A stretch of DNA of 64,000 nucleotides from Cocos nucifera (GCA_006176705.1 QRFJ01007069.1:1-64000), one strand, 5' to 3'. Positions 34,463 to 45,974 are shown, counted from the first letter of the stretch. The notes: a model not told the origin generated them from the letters alone. Numbers and translations: made by a program.

Positions 34463-35912
34463 TGTTAGGAAATGCATCCTAAAGCCAATCGTCAGCCTGT
34501 TGACGGTTGGGCTACTTTATATTTGTAATTGATTCATTAATAAATAAAATATATTTTTGGCATTTTTCATCATAAGTATTCATCTTCTAGCGAACTTCAT
34601 TATTGTGATGAAGTTCTTAGGACTATTTAGCTTCGATATAGAGAGGATTTATCGATTAGTCCTTAAATTTGTTCATGATCAAATAATAGGCTGTTAATAA
34701 GGATGACAACATCTATCGAGCATAGGTCATTGTATGCCATATAGGTTGGTTGTCCGCTTAACCAAAGAGTGTGGATATACTGGTATGGCATATAGGTGAG
34801 ATGTATAGGTACATCATCATTGAACGTGACCAACTCTAGAGCATTTTGTTGTCGAGAATGTCTTTGATGGGATGTAGGTATAAGTGTCCCTTTGACCTGA
34901 CATCATCTCAGTGACCTGCAAGCAAATCATTGTGCTTTGGTACCGGACTAACTAAATTTTTAATTCAATAATGGAAGGCTTCTGGGCACAGTCAAGTACC
35001 TGCGAAGTCAGAGTGTGATCAAGATGGGATTGACCACTCTAAGAGTTGGAGAAGAATATATCACTATATTTCAATATAGCAAAACCTTGGCAAGGGTAAT
35101 CCATCAGATGGATTTAATATTTTGTAATATAATATGGACAACCTGATCAGAGTTGATAGTTAAACTCTGAGGTGTCCTACGAGCATTTTGGTCAATGATA
35201 TGAATTATGAAAACTATATCTGCATGGGTTCTAAGGATGTTGTTCTACATATTCTACCTATCCGACCGTCGGGTATCATTGCTAGATGGTCACTTTGATT
35301 GGTATAGAAATTTATTCCTATGCTACCAGCTTAGGTTCAAACCTATAAGGTCACACACATTAGAGCTCACAATCTGATTGGATAGTTGATCAACGATTAA
35401 GAATCGTTCTAGGGTTAAACAATCAATATGATTGATGTTTAACCTAGTGCAAGTATTGCAAGAGGATCGATTAACAATTAAATTGCTAATTGGCTTAGTT
35501 TGATTAAGCCGTAGGGCTGAGATTATGTTTAATTAAATATAATTTAATTAGATTTGGTTTGGACTTGATTGGATCAAGTCCAATTGACTTATTGGATAAG
35601 CCAAGTGCAAGGAAGAACTAGTCCTAATCTAACTAGGACTCGGGTCAATCCAATTTTCTAATTTGATTAAAAAATTAAATTAAAATTTAATTTAATTTAA
35701 TTTAATTTAATTAAGTTTTTAAATGGATTAGAGTCTTATTTAATCAAGTTGGTTTACTCTTGATTTTATTTGGTTAAAAGACGTCGTTTGACCAAGTCAA
35801 AATAGGAGTCCTAATGTGACTAGGACTCCCTAACCTTGCGCCACCTTAGTGCACGCCCCCACACCCATTTTTATTTATTTTGTGCATGAGATATCCTCTC
35901 CCTGATGTTCAT
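34463..35912 (+). repeat. 5' LTR of the + strand family B element, left segment
   Basis: From TGTTAGGAAATGCATCC to GATGTTCAT, where the Athila/Tat-like element inserts. It holds a (TTTAA)n run at 35686-35712. The uninterrupted sister LTR has GTTCATGCATG at 51353-51363, the empty site. Confidence 0.88.
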
Positions 35913-37520
35913 TGATAAGTATAATAAATTCATCAATAAAAGTATTAATTTATCAATTAATTAATATTAATTTTTAAAAATTAATAATCAATTTATATAT
36001 AATTTTTAAGAAATTAATATTTTTATTAATTAAAAAATTAATTAAAAAATAATAAAAATTAATAAAAATAAAAAAATAAAATTTTATTATCAATAGAAAG
36101 AGCTCATTTTTTTGATCACAATGAAATAAATTTTAAGTAAAACAGAGCTAAAATGGAAAAGATATGAATTTTGAAAGATATAAAATAAATAAAAATTAAA
36201 TAAAAAAAAGAAAATGGCTCAGCCGGCTCCGTAAGCCGAGCCACCAAGCCAAGCCAAGCCATCAAGCCGACTCAGCCGTTGAAGCCATCAGCCGGTCCAC
36301 GATCTAGGCATGGACCACCAGCTCAGCAAATTCCGACGAATCAGAGATTGCCACGTGGTGGACCTAGACCCCTTAAGGGTCTACAGAAATTTATCGCGGC
36401 TCACAAGGGTAATTTAGTCTTTTCGTCTGACAACAGCGATGCTGATTGGTTGCGGTGTGCGGTGCGGTCGGTTCACGCGGTCCATGGGAACAGTAATTGC
36501 GCGATCGGACGGATGTGGTTGTTTGCGGTCAGGATCGGACGGCTGTGGTTGCTTCCGAATTTTATTTAGATACAAACATCACGCGGATCACCATCGGACG
36601 GCAGCGCTCGATCCAGGCGATGATCCGACGGTCCAGAATGCTATCGACGGTGATCAAGACTCCCGAAGCATGATTTGCGGCCAGATTTCCTCGATCAAGC
36701 GCGATCCAATGGCCAGAATTTAATTCGATCCGATCTGAGCTTATCTGCATCCGATTTTGATGATTTTTGGACCGTTGGATTCCTATTGAACGGCTGGATT
36801 TTATCAAATTTATCAGAGTCATATTAGAGCTATTTTGATTCAAATTTTATCCAAATTTATTTGTATTTTGATGATTACAAAGGCATTAGTCCCATATTGC
36901 CTTTAGAAAAAATATCCAGCCCTCCTAGCTCTATAAAAAGGACCCCAGGCCATCAGAAATTAACATCTCCGATCAAGGTGAAGCTTTAGTACAGGGCGAA
37001 GCCAGGCTATGGGTTAAAGGCTGCTTCGAAGCAACGGGTGCCGAGAAGAAGAGCCGAGCTTCTACACCATCTTTCTGCCAATGCCGATCCAAGATCAGAG
37101 ATCAGGCTATTTTATTTTATTTTTTTTCTTTTTAAATTTTATGTATTTAAATTCTAAAATTTTAGTTAATAAAAATTTTATTTTTGCATTTTAATTTCTT
37201 ACTTTTTATTGTAATTTAATTTCTGCACTTTAAATTATTGCTTTACAAGTAGATGCTAAGATCTAACTAGTAGATCTTAGTACCAAGTTTAAATTCTTGC
37301 ACCTTTTAATTTTTGCTTTTTATTTTCCGACTTCACTTTTGATCCCAAAACTCTTTTTTTTTTTTTTCTTTTAAAAATCAAAGATTTCAAATCTAAAAAC
37401 ACTACCTTCCCTGTGGATTCGACCCGACTCATTGCTATCTATGCATTTTTTAAATTATTTTAAGAAGTCGGATTAAACTGATAAACACGGTGTCTTAACG
37501 ACAGCATCGCATCCCTATCA
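35913..37520 (+). repeat. 5' LTR of the Athila/Tat-like element
   Basis: 1608 bp, TGATAAGTATAATAAATTC to GCATCCCTATCA. The first 300 bp are extremely A/T-rich. A GC-richer block (36210-36720) follows, with GCCGAGCC/GCCAAGCC repeats at 36235-36260 and two 25-nt direct repeats (36503-36527 and 36533-36557) built on GATCGGACGG. Confidence 0.92.
36932..36938 (+). promoter_or_regulatory. probable TATA box of the Athila/Tat-like 5' LTR
   Basis: TATAAAA in CTCTATAAAAAGGACCCC, identical in the 3' LTR (42443) and in the - strand relative (7708-7715), with about 580 bp of LTR downstream. Confidence 0.65.
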
Positions 37521-37634
37521 AGTTTTTGGCGTCGTTGCCGGAGAAGATTTTTGATTTTTGATTTTGATTTCTTTGATTTATTAAAAATAATTCCGACAAA
37601 TGCACCAAGTTTTTAGCGCCGTTGTCGGAGAAGG
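37521..37634 (+). other. tRNA-Asp primer-binding site, present twice
   Basis: AGTTTTTGGCGTCGTTGCCG starts directly after the LTR (37521) and matches the complement of the plant tRNA-Asp 3' end (consensus TGGCGCCGTTGCCGG). A second copy, AGTTTTTAGCGCCGTTGTCG, starts at 37608, 87 nt downstream, with similar T-rich sequence after each. Only the first abuts the LTR and can prime normal synthesis. Confidence 0.8.
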
Positions 37635-37800
37635 AATAGATGCTATTTTTTTCTTTGATTTCTTTGATTTTTTTTGTAAATTAATTATATTTTTTAATAT
37701 TTCTTACTAATTTTTTTTATTTATTTTGTAGAAAAAAAAGGAGAAAATGAAGAAAGCATCTAATTTTGGTAAGATCAATCCTAACCCTAGTCCTCTTTTC

Positions 37801-37832
<32 letters not shown>

Positions 37833-38873
37833 AAATTAATTTAAAAAAATATTATTTAAACCTAATTAAAAATCTCATGACAAGATTAGAAATCTTAACT
37901 GCTTAGAGCATGCATCATATTAGTTTTATTTTTATCTTTATTTTTATTTTTTTTTTGGTGATTGCTGGAGGCAAGGTAAGCCTTTCATAATTTAATTAGT
38001 TGCATGCATCTAGTTTAAATTGCATAAAACCCTTTGATTGAATTTTTTTTTTCATGCATATTCATATTAAATCAAATTAAGGGCACAACCCAATTAAATA
38101 AGATAAGGTGGGGATTTGATCACCCTTCCTTAGCCCACAAACAACCAACCAACATCCTGCATTGACCTAAACCTTTAAATTAAAATCAATTAGACATCAA
38201 CCCTAGGAACTCGAGCTCAATAGGATAAGGAATCCTAAGAGTTGAACCTGGTTAGGATAAGTTAATTTGACTGGTGTCTAGGAAAGTGGTTCAGGGACGA
38301 CTGCGCCCGAAGGAAGGTGGTTTCTAATTGGTTCCGTTCGCTTACCTGGCCAAGCACAATTGGTGTCTAAGGCAAGCAATGGGGGGACTCCCACCGACCT
38401 TACACTTACCTGGCTAGTTGATTGGCTAATCCTACACTTGGAGGGCTTGAAGGTGACCTTGGCAGTTAGGAGCTGTCTAGATCTAGGATAACCCTTAGTC
38501 AAGATTGATTGATTGACCAGGATTGATTGACCAACTTGATTGCTAACCAACATTAGATCTAATTAAACCGAATTCTTCTCTTTCTTCTTAGTTCTTGGAC
38601 TTCTTAGGACCTCTTCTTTAGAACTCTTTTTTTCTTTCTTCTCCTTTCTCCTCTAAAAATAAAATAAAATAAAAATTAAACTAACTAAAAATTAATAATT
38701 AAATTAAATTAAATTAAATTAAAATTAACAAATAAAAATAATTAAAAAAAATTTAATTTTTAATATAATAAAATAATAATAATAATAATAAATAAAAAAA
38801 ATATTCTAAAAATTTTTAAACCATACATTAGGGTTACACCATGCATGGTAGGAAATTGCTTTTTCTGATTTAG
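37635..38873 (+). other. leader of the Athila/Tat-like element
   Basis: Non-coding in element sense. It contains T-rich tracts (37640-37740), an ATTT-repeat run at about 37800-37835, the conserved module at 38339-38414 (CGCTTACCTGG ... ACTTACCTGGC around GGTGTCTAAGG), and A/T simple repeats at 38700-38795. An antisense frame of 91 codons (38553-38278) is open here and in the older copy (6361-6621). Confidence 0.7.
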
Positions 38874-40178
38874 TTGAACTTAATTGAATGGTTGATTCAC
38901 ATTAAACATAATAATCAAATGGCTAATATAAATCTAATAGTCCAAAAATTAGATAAAGTTGACCTTCTTGATCAGAAAATAGATCAACTCCTAACCCTAG
39001 GTCAACAATCTTCTAATTATCAGGAGAGTTATTCAATCTGTGCTAGTCCAACCCATTATGTAAGTGAATATCCTATGACTGCACAGTTTCCATATTTTAT
39101 CCAAGAACAAGTTCAAGCTACTCAAGGATACTCCAAATTGATTAATGACCCATTTTCAAATTCATATAATTCAGATTGGAGTAACTTTAATTTTTCTTGG
39201 ACAACCCAACAGACTCAGGCTCAGACCCAAATTTCACTTGAGCAAAATTATCAAAATTATGCCTATAATAATGGTCAGCCTAGTCAGTTTATTCAGCCAT
39301 CATATTATAATCAGCCTTCATACCCACCTCCTCAACAGACCAATCTAGCTGATGATAGATTTAACCAACTTCAACAATTAATTCTAACTCAACAGCAATC
39401 TATCGCCAGACTAGAAGCTCAAATAGGATAATTAGTTGAGTCTAACATGAGGAGAGAACTAGATCAACTACCGAACCTACCAATTTCAAATAACCCACCT
39501 AATGACTACCAACCATCTGGATTAAATTATCAATCTAATGTTTCATCTAAGAATTCTTCAATTTGAGAATACCAAAGTAATTCCTGAACTTAAAAGCTAT
39601 AGGATTCTTATTGACCCATACCAAGACCAGGTGAGAGAGGCTAGTACTGATGCTAGCCAAAATAAAAATTTAGAGGAACTGGTTAGTACTGAGACTAACC
39701 ACATAGAAGAACCCAAGCCAGAAATTAGTACTGATGCTAGTTCCAGTTTAAATGAAATAGAAATAAGGGAAAAAGAGAATAGATGATTTACCCAAGACTT
39801 ATAAACCTAAGTGTCCTATTCCCTTCAACCCTAGAAGCTGGTTCTTCTTATAAAAATCAAAAGGCATGTAATGAAATATCAATGGAGTTGTTTAAGCAGG
39901 ATCACATTAATTTACCTCCAGAATTAAAACCGCCTTTAGTCACCATTTCAGCACCCATTGAATCAAACTTAACTCCTAAAACTCCATTCATGAGCATTTT
40001 AGAAGAACAAATAGGAGTAATTCTTAATAAACATGGGTCTGAGAATGGAATCATAAAATATATCCCAAAAATTAATAGTGAATATATCAATAATGGGATT
40101 AAAAATCAACATCAACTTTCTGAGATTGGCAATCCAAAACCATTGGAATTTGTCAATCCAATATTCGACACAGGATAG
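38874..40178 (+). pseudogene. gag-derived reading frames of the Athila/Tat-like element
   Basis: The first frame (38874-39431, 185 codons) has the core start MANINLIVQKLDKVDLLDQK at codon 17. It has a Gln/Asn/Tyr-rich centre (EQNYQNYAYNNGQPSQ, PSYPPPQQ) and a coiled-coil-like end, DRFNQLQQLILTQQQSIARL. After a stop at 39429-39431 the homology goes on in 39538-39786 and 39783-40178 (131 codons), separated by frame changes. The style matches the segment after gag in Athila/Tat elements. I see no zinc knuckle and no protease triad, although the last frame ends NPIFDTG before a stop, possibly a trace of a protease start. Whether 185 codons still make a product is unknown. Confidence 0.6.
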
Positions 40179-41024
40179 TGAGCTACATTATGTCTGGCTG
40201 AAGACGGTAAACTTAGCGCTTGTTGGGAGGCAACCCAATATTTAGTTTTTATCTAATTTATCTTTTTAGTTTATTTTCTTTTTAGGATAATTTGAATAAG
40301 TTGGAGGGAGAGCTCAAATTTGTAAAGGCATGTGCTGGACCAAAAAAAAATATACTGAGTTAGGTATATTCTTCCATTTTTTTTATTACATCCTTTATTT
40401 TTTTTCTTCTTCTCCATTGAGGACAATGTCGATTAAGTTGGGGGGAGAGAAAAATAAAAATTTTAAAATTTTAAGTCCTCAAAAAAGTTAGTATTTAGTA
40501 TTTAGACACCTAATTATGCTTAAGAGTCGAATTAAACTAAGCATTTTTAAAAGAAAATTGATACACAGATCAGAGAATCTATGAGATATTGAGGAATCAA
40601 GTATTAAGAAAATTCAATAAAGAGTTAAGTTTAGAACATAAAATTTTTTTCCTTGGAGCATTTCTAATTATTTTTACTAGCATCAAAGAAAAGTCTACTT
40701 TTTATAGGCTTGTGTAGGGTAACTATACATTTCTTCATATAAAAATTTATTTTAATAAAATAGTTTCCAAGTACTTCTCACTGAGTAACCGGGCCTCTTT
40801 GCCTAAGCAAGCATTGAGTTTCGCATCAAAAGGTGGGAAGGGCAAAGAAGCTCGTTGTAAAGCTAGTCTTAACTCGTAGCCTATTTGATTCGAGCTAGTA
40901 AGCCCGAGGGGTAATCTATACCTAGTGCCCTAAAGCCAACTGGTTTGGGAGTCATTGGCCCAAGACTCGCTACATGGATCAAATAGAAAGCTTAAGGAGT
41001 TAAGACACTCAATAGTGGTACAAC

Positions 41025-41056
<32 letters not shown>

Positions 41057-41435
41057 CATTGGTTTCCCACCGAGTAACCGGGTCCCGTTGCCTAAGTAAG
41101 CAATGATATTCGCATCAAAAAGTGGGCAATGTGAAAATAAAAATTAATAAATGAAGGATGGAAGTAGCAATACACCTGCCTATATGAAAGTTGAGACGAA
41201 TCAGAGATAAAAGTGGAATAATTTAGAAAAAGTTCTAAAAAATTTAATGTTCTTTACTTAATTTTTTTATTGATAAGTATTAATACCCCAATGATATATC
41301 TCATTTAAGCTCTACTGAATATCAATGGCCATTTTGAAAATTGCTTAGGTAAAATTCGAAACTCTAAAGTTAAAAGGTATTTAAAACTAAATTCTTTCTT
41401 TACTCGAGGACGAGCAAAGCTTAAGTTGGGGGGTG
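40179..41435 (+). other. 3' non-coding region and polypurine tract of the Athila/Tat-like element
   Basis: It contains TTGTTGGGAGGCAACCCAA (about 40220-40238), a small hairpin common in Athila/Tat elements. GAGGACAATGTC plus AAGTTGGGGGGAG (40419-40447) is a polypurine-like motif. Two related 74-bp segments (40775-40848 and 41064-41137) flank a 29-nt A run. The terminal polypurine tract AAGTTGGGGGGTG (41423-41435) directly precedes the 3' LTR. No pol sequence is present. Confidence 0.7.
41028..41056 (+). repeat. 29-nt poly(A) run
   Basis: An uninterrupted run of A inside the element, between the two copies of the GAGTAACCGGG motif. It could be a replication slippage tract. Its length in an assembly is uncertain. 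Confidence 0.85.
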
Positions 41436-43033
41436 TGATAAGTATAATAAATTCATCAAATAAAAGTATTAATTTATCAATTAATTAATATTAATTTTTA
41501 AAAATTAATAATCAATTTATATATAATTTTTAAGAAATTAATATTTTTATTAATTAAAAAATAATAAAAAATAATAAAAATTAAAAAATAAAATTTTATT
41601 ATCAATAGAAAGAGCTCATTTTTTTGATCACAACGAAATAAATTTCAAGTAAAATGGAGCTAAAATGGAAAAGATATGAATTTTGAAAGATATAAAATAA
41701 ATAAAAATTAAATAAAAAAAGAAAATGGCTCAGCCGGCTCCATAAGCCGAGCCACCAAGCCAAGCCAAGCCATCAAGCTGACTCAGCCGTTGAAGCCATC
41801 AGTCGGTCCATGATCTAGGCATGGACCGCCAGCTCAGTAAATTTCGGTGAATCAGAGATTGCCACGTGGTGGACCTAGACCCCTTAAGGGTCTACAGAAA
41901 TTTATCGCGGCTCACAAGGGTAATTTAGTCTTTTCATCCGATAACAGCGATGCTGATTGGTTGCGGTGTGCGGTGCGGTCGGTTCATGCGGTCCATGGGA
42001 ACAATAATTGCGCGATCGGACGGATGTGGTTGTTTGCGGTCAGGATCGGACGGCTGTGGTTGCTTCCGAATTTTATTCAGATATAAACAACATGCGGATC
42101 ACCATCGGATGGCAACGCTTGATCCAGGTGATGATCCGATGGTCCAGAATGCTGCTAGTGGTGATCAAGACTCCCGAAGTGCAATTTGCGGCCAGATTTC
42201 CTCGATCAAGCGCGATCCAACGGCCAAAATTTAATCCAACCCGATCTGAGCTTATCTGCATCCGATTTTGATGATTTTTGGACCGTTGGATTCCTGTTGA
42301 ATGGATGGATTTTATCAAATTTATCAGAGTCATATCAGAGCTATTTTGATTCAAATTTTATCCAAATTTATTTGTATTTTGACGATTACAAAGGCATTAG
42401 TCCCATATTGCCTTTAGAAAAAATATCCAGCCCTCCTAGCTCTATAAAAAGGACCCCAGGCCATCAGAAATTAACATCTCCGATCAAGGTGAAGCTTTGG
42501 TACAGGGTGAAGCCAAGCTATGGGTTAAAGGCTACTTCGAAGCAACGGGTGCCGAGAAGAAGAGCCGAGCTTCTACACCATCTTTCTGCCAATGCCGATC
42601 CAAGATCAGAGATCAGGCTATTTTATTTTATTTTTTTTCTTTTTAAATTTTATGTATTTAAATTCTAAAATTTTAGTTAATAAAAATTTTATTTTTGCAT
42701 TTTAATTTCTTGCTTTTTATTGCAATTTAATTTCTGCACTTTAAATTATTGCTTTACAAGTAGATGCTAAGATCTAACTAGTAGATCTTAGTACCAAGTT
42801 TAAATTCTTGCACCTTTTAATTTTTGCTTTTTATTTTCTGACTTCACTTTTGATCCCAAAACTCTTCTTTTTTTCTTTTTCTTTTAAAAATCAAAGATTT
42901 CAAATCTAAAAACACTACCTTCCCTATGGATTCGACCCGACTCATTGCTATCTACGCATTTTTTAAATTATTTTAAGAAGTCGGATTAAACTGATAAACA
43001 CGGTGTCTTAACGACAGCATCGTGTCCCTATCA
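41436..43033 (+). repeat. 3' LTR of the Athila/Tat-like element
   Basis: 1598 bp, TGATAAGTATAATAAATTC to GTGTCCCTATCA, followed by the target copy TTCAT (43034-43038). It is nearly identical to 35913-37520. The main differences are a small deletion in the A/T-rich start and scattered C/T and G/A changes. TATA motif at 42443-42450. Confidence 0.92.
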
Positions 43034-44057
43034 TTCATGCATGCCCCTCTCTTCCTCCTTTCCTCATAAGGCAATTTGTTCGAAGACCAAGTCAAAAGGG
43101 GAGTCAGTTTTGCTTTAGGATTCTATGAGATAGAATCCTTATTGACCAAAACACCTTCCCTTGAGTGCTGCCTCATCTTTTATTAATTCTTCCCTTATTC
43201 CATATGAGAAAGCTCTTTTTTGTGCATCCTCCCTTGCTGGTCCAAGCCATTAATTATGGAGGGGCTACCCAACTTGTCTTGCCCTGTTTGACCTTTCCTT
43301 GTCTAGTTTTTGACCTAGACAAGGACTCTTCTTTTTTCTCTATTTATTGGATAAATTTTTGGCTAAAATTTTTATCAAATATAAAGCATTGGGAGAGGTT
43401 AGGGGTGTGCAAGAATTAGAGGAAGAGGGTCCTTGGGCATGGGGGTTCCAAAGGCACCAAACTAGGTGTCTAGGTGAGAGAAAAGAGAAGAAGAAGAGGG
43501 TCTTCTTCTATGGCTATTTTATTCTTCATCTCTCCTCCTTTTGAGTTTTTTCTAATAGAATCATAAATCAAAAAATATTCCTCTTCCTTCTCATATTTTG
43601 GAGAGTCTAAGTTTTGAAGAAGGGAGCATCGAATCGACTGTTGAAGAAGGATCAGGTACTAGCATGATGTGCTAATTTTCTACATCGAACTTCAAATCCG
43701 AGTTCGTAGGCTCGTGTGGATGACTCCTAGAGGCCGGACACATGTGCAACTTGTGACTTCATCCCCATGCCTGGATCAGCAAGTTAGAATGTCTAACTTG
43801 CACAGGTAATAGATCTGATCTATTAATTTCATACCTGCATTAGATGTAGTGTAGATCTAGATTGATGTGATCAACCTTTGCTTCTTCTTTATGTTTTTAA
43901 TTTTTGATTTAATATAATATCTTGTTCATATAATAGATCTGAGATCTAAATATTTACATATTTATTAAATAAATATTTAATTTATTTAAGTCTTTCACCA
44001 TCTGGTCCTGAAAAAATATCAAGATCTACCCGTGAAACCCTAGATCTAGTTCAAACA
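43034..44057 (+). repeat. 5' LTR of the + strand family B element, right segment
   Basis: Resumes with TTCATGCATGCCCC, matching 51353 onward of the 3' LTR, and ends TAGTTCAAACA before the primer site. Short open frames here (for example 43165-43419) recur in the sister LTR only as diverged, broken frames and are not called genes. Confidence 0.85.
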
Positions 44058-45974
44058 ATTGATATCAGAGCCTAGGTTCTTATTACATGATTTTTATGCA
44101 TGTTTAGATTATTTCTTAGATTAGATCTAATTTATAATCTAATTATTAAATTTAAAATTAAAAATCTAAATCTCATAAATTGCCATAAGATTATCCTGCT
44201 GTAAGATTTATCCCTAATAGTGAAAAGGTTATCCTAGTTTGTAATGATCTGACTTTAATCATAAATTTATTAGATTTAATTTAATTTTATTTATAATTTA
44301 ATAGATTTAAAATAGTTTTAGATCTAAAAATAAAATATTTTAGATTGCATGGACTGCCAAAAGGTTGTCCTGCTGTAAGGTCTACCCTTACAGTGGAAAG
44401 GTTGTTCTAGTACGTGCTGATCTAAAATATTGATCATAAAATTTTAGTTTAGATCAAAAAAATTTTATAATCTGATTAAAAATATTTTAATCTAATTTTA
44501 ATCATCAAAAATATGTTACATTTGATCTAGAAAGATATATGATTGATTATTATTAAAACTATTTTAATTACATGAACTTGTTTAGATTAGATCTAAAGTA
44601 GTTTCATGTTTGTTTTACTTGCATATTGATTATGAATCAAACATGCAACTTAGTTGATAGAACAATATTGTAAAAATATTTTATAAATATGAAAATCATT
44701 TTTGGAAAGCCAAATCCCAACCCTCAGCCCAAAACTTAATTAAGAATTAAGAAGTTGTTTGATTAGGTTCTAGGATTGTAAATTGAAGATCCTATGATAC
44801 GAATCATAACACATTGAGTTAATGGGTTAGTGGGAATTAGGTCCATTAATTGGGTTAGACCTAAGACTAGATTAAAGAATGAACTTAATTAGAGAATTGA
44901 CTAAATCTAATCAATTGTTGTCTTAGATTAGATCAAGGATTCTCTAGATCAATTGCAATATTGTAGTTGGTCAAGTCCATGTCTTTAACAAGAACCAAAT
45001 GGACTTGATTCTTGGCTAAGAGGTCTAGCTCGAACTGCTAGGTTGATCTAATCAAGACTAATTAAATCAGTTGATTTCTAAGGTAAGTTTGGCACATATG
45101 ATCGATGATTTTTATTTGGCAGTCCGCTTACCTGACCATTTTCGATGGTGTCTAAGGTAAGCTTTGGCAGACCCTTCCACCGATCTCACTTACCTAGCCT
45201 TTTTGGTGAGATTGAGTTTTGATCAGTTCACTTGACAATTTAAGTTGACCTATGTCAGCTACGTAAATCAGTGTGACTAATTTAGGTGCTCCTAAACCAA
45301 CCTGTTAGTGGTCTCCCTTAAGTTGACTTGGTGAAGCTAGTGGAAGGATCATGATAAGCTAGTTAATATGATCTACTCACTTCTATAAATAAATTTTCTA
45401 AAATTATTAGGTTTCTAAAATGAAATAGTTATATGATAACTGGATCATAGCCTCCCATTAAAATGGATGATAATGGATCCATCAATTGGATAATCACTGG
45501 ACAACCAAAGGCATGGTGCTTATCGGTTGATGGAATTATCATTCATTATATGATCTCTTGGATACATCTTTCTAAATGGTGGTTAGGTGGGTCAACCAAG
45601 GTTGGGCCTGATCATTCATTAGTTCGATGGGCCAAGTATGGTCATGTTAATAGTTGGACCTAACTGGATCCTTTCTAAGATGGCCAAAGCCAACTGATCA
45701 GGGGTTGGGGCAAAATTTAATTACTAAAAGTTGTTTGGAAAAATAATTGATTATGAACCTATCCTTAGATATACATGAGTGGGCCAACCAAAGTTGGGCT
45801 CGTGTATAGTCTATGTGGATTTTATTACCCACTAAGAAATTACGATAATTTCTCGGATTGGAGGTAGAGGCTACCAATTCGAATAAATAGTGGGAGAACC
45901 TTTTGATTAAAGTCCAAATCTTTAGGATTATTGAATCAATTACTAATTAGATTATGTTTTTCCTTGGTGCTGAT
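44058..45974 (+). other. primer site and leader of the + strand family B element
   Basis: TGATATCAGAGC (44060-44071) is a one-base variant of the initiator tRNA-Met primer site. The 1.9 kb leader has no protein signal. It includes the direct repeat CTGCTGTAAGRTYTA at about 44198 and 44371 and the conserved module 45125-45198 shared with the Athila/Tat-like elements. The - strand family B leader (57568-59314) is colinear. Confidence 0.7.

Larger units (their letters stand above)
35913..43033 (+). mobile_element. non-autonomous Athila/Tat-like element (gag-only), complete
   Basis: A 7.1 kb element: LTR 35913-37520, tRNA-Asp primer sites, leader, gag-derived frames, 3' non-coding region, polypurine tract, LTR 41436-43033. 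A perfect 5-bp duplication, TTCAT, flanks it (35908-35912 and 43034-43038). No protease, RT, RNase H or integrase is present, so it would depend on a helper. The two LTRs look nearly identical apart from a few substitutions and small indels in A/T runs, making it the youngest insertion here. It is the TR-GAG or LARD type of derivative. Confidence 0.9.

Noticed and set aside
36279..36569. Open frame in the Athila/Tat-like LTR (with copies at 41847-42086 and 8215-8015) sharing SVHAVHGNSNCAIG-like residues
   Set aside because: Two copies are the near-identical LTRs of one insertion, and the third keeps the frame over only about 40 codons with a different start. It overlaps the GATCGGACGG motif cluster, so nucleotide conservation explains it.
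41028..41056. Poly(A) run as a possible SINE/LINE tail or processed transcript
   Set aside because: There is no target duplication, pol III box or retroposed body next to it. It lies inside an LTR element between two copies of an element-specific motif.
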